A DNA stretch of 64,000 bases, taken from NCBI RefSeq assembly GCF_003955715.1, contig NZ_CP034463.1:2108001-2172000 (forward strand), in the 5' to 3' direction. The notes below the pieces were generated by a model. That model did not search any database. It was not told the origin of the DNA and saw nothing but the letters and a program-made list of their open reading frames with translations. A program made the position numbers and the translations under genes. Positions 1-9,181 of this stretch are shown in pieces (position 1 is the first letter of the stretch; each line of letters starts with the position of its first letter). This DNA is from Streptomyces aquilus (GTDB lineage: Bacteria > Actinomycetota > Actinomycetes > Streptomycetales > Streptomycetaceae).

Positions 1-177
1 GTCGAGGTCGACGACCTCGTCGACGCCGTCCGCGAAGGCGTCCGCGGCGCCTTCGGAGCCCACCCAGGCGACCTGGCCGCTCTCGACGACCATCGCGGTG
101 GCGAAGGGGTCGGCGGGGCTGTGGACCTCTCCTCGGCGGAGCAGGACGGTCTGGGGCGCGGCGGTGGGCTCACTCAT
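1..177 (-). CDS. Amidohydrolase-family protein, N-terminal fragment
   Basis: This is the first 59 residues of a protein that continues beyond the left edge of the window. The start is ATG at 175-177, and the frame opens MSEPTAAPQTVLLRRGEV and then runs through short beta-strand-like segments (AMVVESGQVAWVG) ending at VVDLD. That pattern is the N-terminal composite beta-sandwich of YtcJ-type metal-dependent amidohydrolases, where a V-D-A/L-x-G strand leads into the catalytic HxH. The metal-binding histidines lie outside the window, so activity cannot be judged. It starts 47 bases downstream of the Lrp-family regulator on the same strand, so the two may be co-transcribed and the regulator may control it. 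Family assignment is by N-terminal pattern only. Confidence 0.6.
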   Translation of the reverse strand, partial: MSEPTAAPQTVLLRRGEVHSPADPFATAMVVESGQVAWVGSEGAADAFADGVDEVVDLD

Positions 178-224
178 GGGGAACAGTCTCGCGCCTGGCG
201 GGCAGCGCTCCGCACGCAGGTGGG

Positions 225-665
225 TCAGATGCGGGGCGGCCGGGCCTCGTAGGGGGTCGACAGCACCACCGTGGTCCGGGTCGAGACGCCTGCCAGCGAC
301 CGCAGTCGCGCCAGCAGCTCCTCCAGTTCGTGCGGGGTGGCCACGCGCACCTTGAGGATGTAGTTCTCGTCGCCCGCGACGCTGTGGCAGGCCTCGATCT
401 CGGGCACGCCGGCGAGGCGCTCCGCGATGTCGTCGGGGGCGCTGGGGTCGAACGGCTTCACCGAGATGAAGGCCGTCATGGGCAGCCCGACGGCCTCCGG
501 GTCGACGACCGCGGCGTATCCACGGATGACGCCACGCTGTTCCAGCCGGCGCACCCGCTGGTGCACGGCCGACGTGGACAGGCCCGTGGCCTTGCCCAGG
601 TCTGTGTAGCTCATCCGCCCGTCCTTGACGAGCAGCTGCACGATCTGACGGTCCAGCTCCTCCAT
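225..665 (-). CDS. Lrp/AsnC-family transcriptional regulator
   Basis: A 146-residue protein with the classic two-domain Lrp layout. An N-terminal winged helix-turn-helix (about residues 1-60, starting MEELDRQIVQLLVKDGRMSY, with LGKATGLSTSAVHQRVRRLE as recognition region) is followed by an RAM/ligand-binding domain. GDENYILKV is the usual G-x-x-D/N-Y-x-L-x-V signature. I chose the ATG at 663-665 because the family N-terminus begins exactly there; an upstream in-frame extension to 818 carries no family similarity. Such proteins bind DNA as octamers or dimers and sense amino acids. The partial amidohydrolase lies directly downstream in the same direction and is the most likely co-transcribed partner. 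Confidence 0.9.
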   Translation of the reverse strand: MEELDRQIVQLLVKDGRMSYTDLGKATGLSTSAVHQRVRRLEQRGVIRGYAAVVDPEAVGLPMTAFISVKPFDPSAPDDIAERLAGVPEIEACHSVAGDENYILKVRVATPHELEELLARLRSLAGVSTRTTVVLSTPYEARPPRI

Positions 666-933
666 GACGCAAGAACTTACAGCGCCCGTGATCTCCTCCG
701 ATACCTCAGCGGCCCAGGTCATGCCCTGTTCGTGATGTGGCCGAGAGCGGCCTGTGAGCCGGCTGGGGGACAAAACGGCCGCGCCGGGCACCTGCATGCG
801 GCATGTGACGAACGCCACAGCACCCGAACGGTCTCCGTGATGTTCTCGTGATTACCGCCGAGACGGGGCGGGAAGTGCTTGCTGTGGTCGAGGCCGCAGC
901 GCCTTCACGGCCCAGCCCGAGGGGGAGAATCCC

Positions 934-1368
934 ATGCAGAGTCTTAAGCGCCCTGGTCGTACCGCACCCAAGCGACTCCAGGCGGTCGCCGATCCCGAGC
1001 CGGAGGGCGTCGAACCCGACGCCCTCGACGACGAGCTCGACGCGTACGACACCTTCGAGATGTTCCGGGTGGTCTGCCCTGACTGCGCGCAGCCCATCGC
1101 CCTCCTGGCGGACGAGGAGGTGCTTCCGGAGCACGCCCTGTGCGCCTCGCCCTGGAACCCCTTCGGTCTCACGGTCTGCGCCGGCACCGGCCGCCGCGCC
1201 GCCGACGCGCGTCCGGCGGACGAGGACGTCGAGCCCCAGGAGCAGGACACCGCCCTGCTGTTGACGCTCCCTCAGGGACTCGACTGGCGGACCCAGCCCT
1301 TCTCGCACGTCGGCGGACCGGGCTCGCGCCCCATGCGGGTCCCCGCGATGCGACGCCAGGCCGCCTGA
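934..1368 (+). CDS. Conserved hypothetical protein with cysteine pairs
   Basis: A 144-residue soluble protein that I recognise only as a type common in streptomycetes. The first 40 residues are basic then very acidic (EPDALDDELDAYDTF). A central VVCPDCAQPIALL gives a CxxC pair, and two further cysteines follow (HALCASPW and LTVCAGTG), so a small zinc site is possible but not proven. The C-terminal third has no recognisable domain. A purine-rich GAGGGGGAGAAT stretch just before the ATG at 934 serves as the ribosome site. It stands alone on the plus strand between two minus-strand units. No function is assigned. Confidence 0.7.
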   Translation: MQSLKRPGRTAPKRLQAVADPEPEGVEPDALDDELDAYDTFEMFRVVCPDCAQPIALLADEEVLPEHALCASPWNPFGLTVCAGTGRRAADARPADEDVEPQEQDTALLLTLPQGLDWRTQPFSHVGGPGSRPMRVPAMRRQAA

Positions 1369-1387
1369 GCGCGCCCCCAGGCACCGC

Positions 1388-2482
1388 TCAACCCCAGTAG
1401 CTGCCCTGCACCATGGCTCGCAGGCTGCCGTGGTGCAGGATCAGTGTGTCCGGGTCGGCCGGGACGGCGACTTCACCGAAGTGCACCTGCCGGTAGGCGA
1501 CGCGCAGCATGACGATCGCCTGCCGCAGGGCGGCATAGAGGATGTAGAAGTCCATGTCGCGCGGCGTGTGACCGGTGAGTTCGGCGTAGCGCGCCTCGAT
1601 GCGGTCGCGGCGCAGGAAGTCCGGCAGTCCGCGCTGGCCGAAGGCCTCGGTCAGGTCCTGGAAGAAGCGGTGCAGATACACGGTCCAGCCGAGGTCGACC
1701 TCGCGTGGAGCGAGCGCCGCCATCTCCCAGTCGAGGACGGCGGCGGGGGCGAAGCCGTCGTAGACGACGTTCCCGATGCGCGCGTCGCCCCAGTTGAGGA
1801 CGGGCGGACCGGGTTCGCGCGGCCATGTCTCCGCCAGCCGGTCGAAGGCCGCCTCGATGAGCGGTGAGCGGGCTGTGCCGTCGACGACCCAGTCGTAGTA
1901 GGCGCGTTGGGCGGTGACGTGGCGGTGCAACGCGTCGCCCTCCCCGGGGAGTGCCAGGAACTGGGCTTCCGCCGACGGCACTTGGTCGTGCAGTCGGGCC
2001 AACAGCCCTATGGAGGCCGCCTCCAGACGCTCCCGCTCCTCGTCGCTCGCCGCGTGCAGCCAGTTGCCCTCGTAGGTGTACGGCATGACGTCCGGCGGGA
2101 CGCGGCCCTCCACGCGCTCCATGACGAAGAAGGGCGCGCCGAGCGGTCCGGGGTCCTCCTCCAGCCACAGCACCTTCGGCACGGGCAGGTCGGAGCGCTC
2201 GCCCACCACACGCATCGTCCGGTACTGGCGGACCATGTCGTAGACCGGGAAGACGGTGTACGCCGCCGGGTCCGCCGCGAGCCTCAACGCACAGGCCCGC
2301 AGGGGTGGTTCGGGGTGCTCGATGTCGAAGAGGAGCGTCTCGCTGGACATGCCGTTGGAGGCGGGGACGGTCACGCCGACGGCTTTCGCGCCGGGGAGTC
2401 GGGTGTCGAGCCAGGCGGTGAGGCGCCGGGCGAGGTCCTCCGGGTCACGGGTGGTCGTACGGGGCCGAGGTGCCGTGGCCAT
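1388..2482 (-). CDS. Phosphotransferase (APH/choline-kinase fold) family protein
   Basis: A 364-residue protein of the aminoglycoside phosphotransferase/choline kinase superfamily, in the branch related to the kinase domain of ACAD10/ACAD11. A nucleotide-binding lobe (about residues 15-120, with FFVMERVEGRVP as hinge) is followed by the catalytic lobe. The Brenner-type catalytic loop reads LNWGDARIGNVVYD (variant of HGDxxxxN) and the metal-binding DFG equivalent is VLDWEMAALA. The His of the catalytic loop is Asn/Trp here, as in this subfamily. It starts at ATG 2480-2482, with a GGGGG Shine-Dalgarno nine bases upstream and 12 bases after the preceding gene's stop, so the two form an operon. 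The substrate is unknown; antibiotic resistance should not be assumed. Confidence 0.85.
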   Translation of the reverse strand: MATAPRPRTTTRDPEDLARRLTAWLDTRLPGAKAVGVTVPASNGMSSETLLFDIEHPEPPLRACALRLAADPAAYTVFPVYDMVRQYRTMRVVGERSDLPVPKVLWLEEDPGPLGAPFFVMERVEGRVPPDVMPYTYEGNWLHAASDEERERLEAASIGLLARLHDQVPSAEAQFLALPGEGDALHRHVTAQRAYYDWVVDGTARSPLIEAAFDRLAETWPREPGPPVLNWGDARIGNVVYDGFAPAAVLDWEMAALAPREVDLGWTVYLHRFFQDLTEAFGQRGLPDFLRRDRIEARYAELTGHTPRDMDFYILYAALRQAIVMLRVAYRQVHFGEVAVPADPDTLILHHGSLRAMVQGSYWG

Positions 2483-2494
2483 GAGGCAACCCCC

Positions 2495-3595
2495 TTATCG
2501 GGCAACGGAGTCGAAGCCGGTGAACCCGCTCGGGTCGTGCCGTCCGAACGAGCCGTGTTCGAAGATGCCGTGGCCGGTTTGGCCGTCGAGGCGGAAGCGG
2601 GCGGCGTGGTCGGTGACCCCGTACGCGGCCAGGGGGTGCGGCTCGGTGAGGTCGTAGGTACGGCGGTCGGTCCAGCCGGGGCCGCGCCAGGTGCCGTGCT
2701 GCCAGTCGTCGGCGGGTGGATAGCCGGCGCCGAGGGCCAGCGGCGAGGAGGTGAGGATCTCCACCTCCAGCTCCTGCGGCTTGCGCGGGTCTCCCAGGTG
2801 GACGACGGCCCGCTCGGGGTGACGGGTGCCGGGGCGGTAGGTGATCTCGGCCTGGGGCCAGCCGAGTTGGCGGTCGCGCCGGCCGGGGCGGACAAGGGTG
2901 GCGTCGTTGAGGGTGCGGTAGCCGTCGGCGTCCTCCTGGACGACCACCATCAGGAAGCGGTCGCCGAGATGGACCGGGCACCAGATCCAGTGGAAGCCCT
3001 CGGTGGGATGCTCCGCGGCGAGCGGGCCGCCGTCCTCGCCCGGTATCGGACGCACACCCCAACTGCGGTCCCGGGTGCCGGTCCACTCCCCCGGCGTGAC
3101 ACGGAGCTCCTCGCCCGCCGCGCGCAGTGCGCCCTCCACACTCCCCGCCTGCACGAAGCGCCGCCCCTCCAGGGTGAGCCGGTCGCCGCGGCGCTGGACG
3201 TGGTGGGGTTCCCAGAGGGCCGGGAAGTCGGCGGTCCAGCGGAGGTCGTACGACAACGAGTCGTCGTCGCAGACCAGTCGCAGCCGGCGCAGCGGGTCCT
3301 CGACCTCGATCCTCAGCGGGCCGACGGCGAGCCGCATCCGGTCCTCGCCGAGGGTGTCCGAGGCGCGCACGGCGTGCAGGACCTGACCGGTGCGCAAGGT
3401 GGCGTACGCGTCGATCACCCCCAGGTTGGGATACACCCCGAGCCCGAGGATCAGCAGCGCACGGCCCTCGTGGTCGAGGACGTGGAAGATGCAGCGGTCG
3501 TAGGCGTTCCGGTCACCGGTCGCCACGTGCTTCATGGAGAGGGGCACCTGGTGCACGGGGTACTCGTCGAGCGGTACGGGGCGGTCGTCGGCCAC
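2495..3595 (-). CDS. Conserved hypothetical protein, lipocalin/AttH-like beta-rich
   Basis: A 366-residue protein of unknown role, encoded just upstream of the phosphotransferase gene and probably co-transcribed with it. It is rich in beta-type segments and conserved aromatics (TGDRNAYDRCIFHVLDHEG near the start, DRSWGVRPI in the middle, a run of GFHWIWCPVHLGDRFLMVV). The DRSWG box and overall pattern resemble the large CrtC/AttH-like beta-barrel proteins now split among DUFs such as DUF7064/7065; that similarity is from memory. I chose the GTG at 3593-3595 because it follows a GGGAGG ribosome site; the open frame extending to 3826 encodes tandem-repeat sequence and is not credible as protein. 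Confidence 0.75.
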   Translation of the reverse strand: MADDRPVPLDEYPVHQVPLSMKHVATGDRNAYDRCIFHVLDHEGRALLILGLGVYPNLGVIDAYATLRTGQVLHAVRASDTLGEDRMRLAVGPLRIEVEDPLRRLRLVCDDDSLSYDLRWTADFPALWEPHHVQRRGDRLTLEGRRFVQAGSVEGALRAAGEELRVTPGEWTGTRDRSWGVRPIPGEDGGPLAAEHPTEGFHWIWCPVHLGDRFLMVVVQEDADGYRTLNDATLVRPGRRDRQLGWPQAEITYRPGTRHPERAVVHLGDPRKPQELEVEILTSSPLALGAGYPPADDWQHGTWRGPGWTDRRTYDLTEPHPLAAYGVTDHAARFRLDGQTGHGIFEHGSFGRHDPSGFTGFDSVAR

Positions 3596-3667
3596 GGCAA
3601 ACCTCCCTGGAGGCGGCTGGGCTGACGGTACGTCAGATGAGCGGCGGAGACCAGACGCGGGGCGACC

Positions 3668-3763
3668 GTGACAGGGAGGAGGCCGGACACTGGGCGGCCA
3701 TGACAGGGGCCAGGCTGGACACTGGGCGGCCATGACAGGAGGCGGGCCGGACACTGGGCGGCC
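3668..3763. repeat. Three tandem 32-bp direct repeats
   Basis: Three contiguous units (3668-3699, 3700-3731, 3732-3763) share the tail GGACACTGGGCGGCC, and each begins with a GTGACAGG or ATGACAGG core. Differences are confined to the first half. A degenerate fourth start follows at 3764. The array lies 70-170 bases upstream of the GTG start of the minus-strand hypothetical gene, within or beside its promoter region. There are no spacers between units, so this is a minisatellite, not CRISPR. Confidence 0.85.
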
Positions 3764-3862
3764 GCGACGGGGCGGAAGAGCGCCGGGCCCGGGGACGCCC
3801 GCGAACTCACGCTCGATTCCGCCCACGGGTGACCTGCCCGACCGCCATCGCGTTGCCCTGGT

Positions 3863-4105
3863 ATGACCCCCACATATTCAGCGACCGGGCGTCAGCACCG
3901 GGTGTTCGTGCCGCCGCCCGCAGAATCGGTTCCGCCGCCCGCGCAGCCGGATCCGCCGATCTACCGCGACCTGATGCGGGTGTGGGCCGACCGGGGCCGG
4001 ACCCTGCCCGGGCGCCACGACCCGGAGTGGGTCAGGCTCGCGGCGCCGCAGGTCAGACCCGGCCAGTTCAGCGCGTCTCCGGCCCCGCCAGGTGACGGGC
4101 GATGA
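3863..4105 (+). CDS. Small conserved hypothetical protein (80 aa)
   Basis: A small soluble protein whose first 30 residues are Pro-rich (VPPPAESVPPPAQPDPPIY) and whose second half reads IYRDLMRVWADRGRTLPGRHDPEWVRLA. The W-x-x-x-G-R-x-x-P-G-R-x-D-x-E-W pattern is one I associate with short streptomycete proteins of unknown role. The plus strand is credited because of this motif and G/C-rich third positions. Its last 38 bases overlap the 3' end of the convergent acyl-CoA dehydrogenase gene. There is no strong ribosome site before the ATG, so the start could differ. Confidence 0.5.
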   Translation: MTPTYSATGRQHRVFVPPPAESVPPPAQPDPPIYRDLMRVWADRGRTLPGRHDPEWVRLAAPQVRPGQFSASPAPPGDGR

Positions 4106-5240
4106 CCATCCGCTGGATCTGGTTGGTGCCCTCGACGATCTGTAGGACCTTGGCCTCGCGCATGTAGCGCTCGACCGGGAAGTCCGCGGTGTAGCCGTAG
4201 CCGCCGAGGACCTGGACGGCGTCGGTGGTGACCTTCATCGCCGTGTCCGTGCAGTGCAGCTTGGCCATCGCCGCCTGCTTGGCGAACGGCCGGCCCGCGT
4301 CCCGCAGCCGCGCCGCCGACAGGTACAGGGCGCGGCCCGCCTCGATCTGGGTCGCCATGTCGGCGAGCATGAAGCGCAGCCCCTGGAAGTCGGCGATGGG
4401 CTTGCCGAACTGCCGCCGGTCCGTCGCGTATCCCACGGCCGCGTCCAGCGCCGCCTGGGCCACGCCGATCGCGCAGGCCGCGATGCCGAGCCGCCCGGAG
4501 TCGAGTGCGGACAGGGCGATCGCGAAGCCCTGGCCCTCGTCGCCGATCCGCCGGTCGTCGCCGACACGCACTCCGTCGAGGTGGACCTGGGCGGTGGGCG
4601 AGCCCTTCATGCCCATCTTCTTCTCCGGCAGCGCCCCGCTGAGGCCCGCCGCGTCACCGGGCACCAGGAAGGCGGTGATCCCGCGGGCACCCTCCTCGCC
4701 GGTGCGGGCCATGACGGTGTAGAAGTCGGCGATGCCGCCGTGTGTGATCCAGGCCTTGGTGCCGGTGATGACCCAGCCGTCGCCCTCCCGGACCGCCCTG
4801 GTCCGCAGGGACGCGGCGTCCGAGCCGGACGCCGGCTCGGAGAGGCAGTACGCGCCGAGAAGGCCGCCGCCGAGCATCGCGGGCAGGTGTTCGACCTGCT
4901 GCTCCTTGGTGCCGTAGGCGGCGAGGGCGTAGGAGGCGAGGGTGTGCACGCTGACCCCGAGGCCGACGGTGAGCCGGGCCGCGGCGAGTTCTTCGAGGAC
5001 CTGGAGGTAGACCTCGTACGGCTGGTCGCCGCCGCCGTACTCGGCGTCGTAGGGCAGTCCGAGCAGTCCGGACTCCGAGAGCAGGGTGAAGACCTCGCGC
5101 GGGAAGCGTCCCGCGTCCTCCTCCTCGGCCGCCTTGGGAGCGATCTCTCGCTGCGCGATGTCGCGGACGAGCGAGATCAGGTCCCGGGCCTCGTCCGTGG
5201 GCAGTTGCCGGTCCACCGGCTGCGGGGCGCGCTCAGGCAT
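4068..5240 (-). CDS. Acyl-CoA dehydrogenase
   Basis: A 390-residue FAD flavoprotein that introduces the alpha,beta double bond into acyl-CoA thioesters, passing electrons to ETF. All family blocks are present: an N-terminal helical domain; the flavin/substrate block CLSEPASGSDAASLRTRA; a middle beta domain (GWVITGTKAWITHGG); the C-terminal helical domain with GRLGIAACAIGVAQAALD; and the terminal signature VLQIVEGTNQIQR, whose Glu is the catalytic base of the short/medium-chain group. The length is normal. The ATG at 5238-5240 sits behind a GGAGGAGAG ribosome site; in-frame codons upstream to 5408 look like noncoding sequence. It is probably transcribed alone. The chain-length preference cannot be read from the sequence. 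Confidence 0.95.
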   Translation of the reverse strand: MPERAPQPVDRQLPTDEARDLISLVRDIAQREIAPKAAEEEDAGRFPREVFTLLSESGLLGLPYDAEYGGGDQPYEVYLQVLEELAAARLTVGLGVSVHTLASYALAAYGTKEQQVEHLPAMLGGGLLGAYCLSEPASGSDAASLRTRAVREGDGWVITGTKAWITHGGIADFYTVMARTGEEGARGITAFLVPGDAAGLSGALPEKKMGMKGSPTAQVHLDGVRVGDDRRIGDEGQGFAIALSALDSGRLGIAACAIGVAQAALDAAVGYATDRRQFGKPIADFQGLRFMLADMATQIEAGRALYLSAARLRDAGRPFAKQAAMAKLHCTDTAMKVTTDAVQVLGGYGYTADFPVERYMREAKVLQIVEGTNQIQRMVIARHLAGPETR

Positions 5241-5464
5241 GGCGACGCTCTCCTCCCTGTCGGGCACATCGACGGACGTGCGCCTTGGGTGGGCGACTCC
5301 GCCGGGGTCTGGCTGAGGGCTGTGCCGATGCTCGCACCCCCGGGTCTCGGAAGCTGCTGACCAGCGGCTCTGCGCTGTGAGTATGCCCGATCGGCGGCAC
5401 CGAGTCACCAGTTAACGACCGCTTACTTCAGGAAACCTGGAGCGGGGCTGGAGCGGCACGAAAT

Positions 5465-5505
5465 TGGTCCGAACCATTGACGTACTGGTCTAGTCCTCCT
5501 ACCGT
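5465..5505 (+). promoter_or_regulatory. Chitinase promoter with two DasR-type (dre) boxes
   Basis: Two direct-repeat boxes, TGGTCCGAACCA (5465-5476) and TGGTCTAGTCCT (5486-5497), start 21 bases apart, i.e. on the same DNA face. They match the 12-bp repeats known from Streptomyces chitinase promoters and the DasR consensus ACTGGTCTAGACCACT. A housekeeping promoter is interleaved: -35 TTGACG (5477-5482), a 17-base spacer containing the second box, and -10 TACCGT (5500-5505). DasR binding would block polymerase, and glucosamine-6-phosphate-type effectors would relieve it. The rest of the 5241-5576 gap shows no gene. Confidence 0.85.
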
Positions 5506-5576
5506 GACGGACCAACGCCTTACCGCGTTCATGCCAATCGGCGCATGCTCCCCTCTCCCCCACGAGGAGACACCCG

Positions 5577-6812
<1,236 letters not shown>

Positions 6813-6832
6813 CGGCAGGGGCAGGGAACCCG

Positions 6833-6858
6833 GGGCGGAGGCGCGGAGGCCTCCGCCC
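6833..6858. terminator. Bidirectional hairpin terminator
   Basis: A perfect 9-bp inverted repeat, GGGCGGAGG with CCTCCGCCC around an 8-base loop, lies between the convergent chitinase (stop 6812) and TetR gene (stop 6864). Only TT follows on the plus strand, as is usual for G+C-rich actinomycete terminators. Confidence 0.75.
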
Positions 6859-6863
6859 TTCGT

Positions 6864-7526
6864 TCAGGCCTCGTCGCGGCGGGCCGGCTCCGGGGCCGGG
6901 TAGGCCGGGTCGAGTTCCTCGATGGCGCGCATCGCGCCGCCGAGGGTCTTCACCAGGAGCTCGCGCATGGTGTCGCGGGGCAGTTCGGGACGGTCGATCC
7001 AGTCGAGGGTGGCGCCCTCGACGCTGCACACCCAGGCCAGCAGGCCCATGCGGGCCAGGGGAGCGATGTCGGTGCGGCCGTAGGCGCCTTCGGCGATGGT
7101 CGCGACGATCGCCTCGCGCACCCCGTCCCGGATGGCGTGCACCTCGGTGTCGAAGCCGACGCCACCGCTGACCACCGTGCGGTAGGCGGCCTGGTTGTGC
7201 TCGGCGTAGCGCAGATAGCTGTCGATCGTGCGCTGCACCCGGTCCACCTGGGGCAGTTGGAGGCCGCTCGCCGCGAAGGTGACCAGGTCGGCCACGGAGT
7301 CCTGGATGATCGCCAGGTAGTAGCCGCGCTTGGACTGGAAGTAGTAGTAGATCAGCCCCTTGGCGACATGCGCCTGACGGGCGATGTCGTCCATGGAGAG
7401 CGCGTCGTACGACGTGTCGGCGAACAACCGCCGCCCGATCGCGATGAGTTCGGCGCGGCGTGCGACCGAGCGCTCGGTGCCGCGCGCCCGTGGCCGGGCG
7501 GCCGCACGCTGATCACTGATCTTCAA
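6864..7526 (-). CDS. TetR-family transcriptional regulator
   Basis: A 220-residue repressor-type regulator. The HTH occupies about residues 25-70: RRAELIAIGRRLFADTSYDALSMDDIARQAHVAKGLIYYYFQSKRGYY contains the canonical T-x-x-x-I-A-x-x-A-x-V-x-x-G-x-x-Y-x-x-F signature. The C-terminal helical domain would hold a ligand pocket and dimer interface; its ligand is unknown. No ATG or GTG lies before the HTH in this frame; a TTG at 7524-7526 with AGGG six bases upstream fits as the start. The next gene upstream on the same strand, 65 bases away, is a 46-residue membrane protein, so that small protein may be its co-transcribed target or partner. Confidence 0.85.
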   Translation of the reverse strand: MKISDQRAAARPRARGTERSVARRAELIAIGRRLFADTSYDALSMDDIARQAHVAKGLIYYYFQSKRGYYLAIIQDSVADLVTFAASGLQLPQVDRVQRTIDSYLRYAEHNQAAYRTVVSGGVGFDTEVHAIRDGVREAIVATIAEGAYGRTDIAPLARMGLLAWVCSVEGATLDWIDRPELPRDTMRELLVKTLGGAMRAIEELDPAYPAPEPARRDEA

Positions 7527-7591
7527 TTTCGACCCTGGTCTCGGGCTGGTGGCGGGACACCCGCAGTATGTCAGGTCAAGCAGGAGTCAGG

Positions 7592-7732
7592 TCACAGAAG
7601 GCCGAGCTGGGTCACGAGCATCGCGATCACCACGACGAGCGTCCAGCCTGCGATGTGTTCGAGGACCTTCGGGCCATCGTCCTCGGGGCCGCCGGTACGA
7701 GCGCGGGCGGCGGCGGTTGTTGATGCGGTCAT
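7592..7732 (-). CDS. 46-residue single-pass membrane protein
   Basis: A short gene that reads MTASTTAAARARTGGPEDDG, then PKVLEHIAGW, then a hydrophobic segment TLVVVIAMLVTQLGLL that runs to the stop. An AAGGTGG ribosome site lies six bases before the ATG at 7730-7732. The cytoplasmic-looking, flexible N-terminus plus one C-terminal membrane helix gives a tail-anchored topology. The invariant-looking PKVLEHIAGW amphipathic stretch before the helix argues for a real, conserved small protein. It lies between the C39-like peptidase and the TetR gene, all on the minus strand. No function is known to me. Confidence 0.75.
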   Translation of the reverse strand: MTASTTAAARARTGGPEDDGPKVLEHIAGWTLVVVIAMLVTQLGLL

Positions 7733-7783
7733 TCGTCCACCTTGCCACCGACCGCGGCTTTTGCGGCCGAGACCTTGGTCACA

Positions 7784-7807
7784 GGGCCCCGGCGCTCACC
7801 GGGGCCC
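7784..7807 (-). terminator. Hairpin terminator after the C39-like peptidase gene
   Basis: GGGCCCCGG and CCGGGGCCC form a 9-bp stem with a 6-base loop (CGCTCA), starting 10 bases after the stop of the peptidase gene at 7817. No T-tract follows. It also separates the peptidase transcript from the small membrane protein gene. Confidence 0.7.
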
Positions 7808-7816
7808 CGCTCCGCC

Positions 7817-9181
7817 TCAGCGCACTCCCACCGCCGCGAGCGCCTTGCACTGCCGCGGGGTCGGCCGGGCCGGGAAGTACAGGTAGCAGACGCCGCCTGT
7901 GCCGGAGACCACCTTGCCGCTGGCGTTGTACCGCTTGGTACGGAGCCAGATCTTCTCCCACTCGGCCCTCTTGTAGACCCTGCGCACCGCCTCGTCGCTG
8001 GGCGAGGCCGGGTCGTTGGCGATCACATCGCCCTCGGCGGTGAAGCCGATGACGGTCATCAGGTGCCCGGAGGTGCCGTACCCCGCCCCGGTGAGCTCCT
8101 CCTTCAGGAAGGACTGGGACGTTATGGCCGGGATGCCGGCCGCGATCAGGGTCTCCAGGTCGGTGAGCGAGCCGAGCCGGGTGACCACGCCCTGGAGGCC
8201 GTCGAAGGTGGCCGCGTAGGCCGCGTTGAACGGCCAGTTGCCGCAGCCCGCGTACTGGTAGTCGAACGTGTACCGGGCCGCGTGGCACACCTGCGGATCG
8301 GCGTACGTCGGGTCGACCCAGGCCAGTTGCTCCGGGGTGAGCCGGCCGCCCCAGTACTCGATGATCATCTGCGAGGAGGTGGGGCTGCACCAGGCCTCGC
8401 CGCCGTTGTCGTACTCGGGGTACTGGCCGGCGTGGATCTCCTGCGAGTACCGCGGGACGATCAGCTCCTGGGCCAGCCCCGGCGTGGAGGCCGGGACGGT
8501 GAAGCGGTCGGGGATGTCGGAGCCCATCGCGCCGAGCCGCCAGACCGTGGGCGTCTTCTTGGTGCCCGGCTTGCGGTAGAGGGTGAGGCGCAGGCGGTAC
8601 GAGGTGAGGCGCAGCCCCGTCGCCGGGTCGTCGATCGCGAAGGTGTCCGTCCAGATGCTGCTCTTGTCGTCCGTCTGGTCGTCCACCGAGGTCCGCCGGA
8701 TGTCCTGGTCCCCGGCCGCCCAGCGGCCCATGACGTACCAGGGGGTGTCGGTGCCGTCGGAGTAGGTGCCCTTGAGTTCCACCTGGAGCCAGGTGCCGTC
8801 CGGGGTGTGCGCGTTCCAGGAGGCGATCGCCTCGGTCGAGGGGACGGTGAGCTTGTGGACGGGGGACGTCCAGCTCCCGTACTCCCAGTCGGCCGTCTTG
8901 CCGATGTGCGGGTCGGTGTATGCGACGGTGCCGGCGGCGGTCGCGATGACCAGGCCCGGACGGGCGCCCGCGACGGCACGCGTGCCCTTCGCGAGACCGC
9001 CGCGCCAGTCGGCGTACGACGTCCAGAAACGGTTGTCGACCAGGCGCGCCGGGGCCTGGTCGGGCCTCCCGGCGCCGGGCGCGGTGTCGGCGGCGACGGC
9101 CGGGCCCGCGCCGCCCGCGACCGCGGCGGCGACCGCGGCGGTCAGTACGGCTCTCCGGGACGGCTGTTCGGCTCTGCTCAT
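7817..9181 (-). CDS. Tat-exported C39-like cysteine peptidase
   Basis: A 454-residue exported protein. The N-terminus MSRAEQPSRRAVLTAAVAAA carries a twin-arginine motif and an Ala-rich hydrophobic core ending PAVA, so it should leave folded by the Tat route. A long beta-rich middle region (about 40-230) includes the segment DWEYGSWTSP. The C-terminal peptidase_C39_2 domain follows, with the nucleophile in GGEAWCSPTSSQMI, the His in GTSGHLMTVIGF, and the third catalytic residue in VIANDPA. I chose the ATG at 9179-9181 because the Tat signal starts there; the open frame extends to 9322. A DasR-like box lies about 120 bases upstream, suggesting nutrient-linked control. The substrate is unknown. 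Confidence 0.85.
   Translation of the reverse strand: MSRAEQPSRRAVLTAAVAAAVAGGAGPAVAADTAPGAGRPDQAPARLVDNRFWTSYADWRGGLAKGTRAVAGARPGLVIATAAGTVAYTDPHIGKTADWEYGSWTSPVHKLTVPSTEAIASWNAHTPDGTWLQVELKGTYSDGTDTPWYVMGRWAAGDQDIRRTSVDDQTDDKSSIWTDTFAIDDPATGLRLTSYRLRLTLYRKPGTKKTPTVWRLGAMGSDIPDRFTVPASTPGLAQELIVPRYSQEIHAGQYPEYDNGGEAWCSPTSSQMIIEYWGGRLTPEQLAWVDPTYADPQVCHAARYTFDYQYAGCGNWPFNAAYAATFDGLQGVVTRLGSLTDLETLIAAGIPAITSQSFLKEELTGAGYGTSGHLMTVIGFTAEGDVIANDPASPSDEAVRRVYKRAEWEKIWLRTKRYNASGKVVSGTGGVCYLYFPARPTPRQCKALAAVGVR

Noticed and set aside
1388..2482. Aminoglycoside resistance gene
   Set aside because: The catalytic loop is the NWGDxRxGN variant typical of acyl-CoA dehydrogenase-linked kinases, not of drug-modifying enzymes.
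3668..3763. CRISPR-like repeats of 32 bp
   Set aside because: Units are directly adjacent with no spacers, and no cas gene is nearby.
2495..3826. Longer N-terminus for the beta-rich hypothetical protein
   Set aside because: The added 77 codons encode the tandem repeat region; a good ribosome site precedes the inner GTG.
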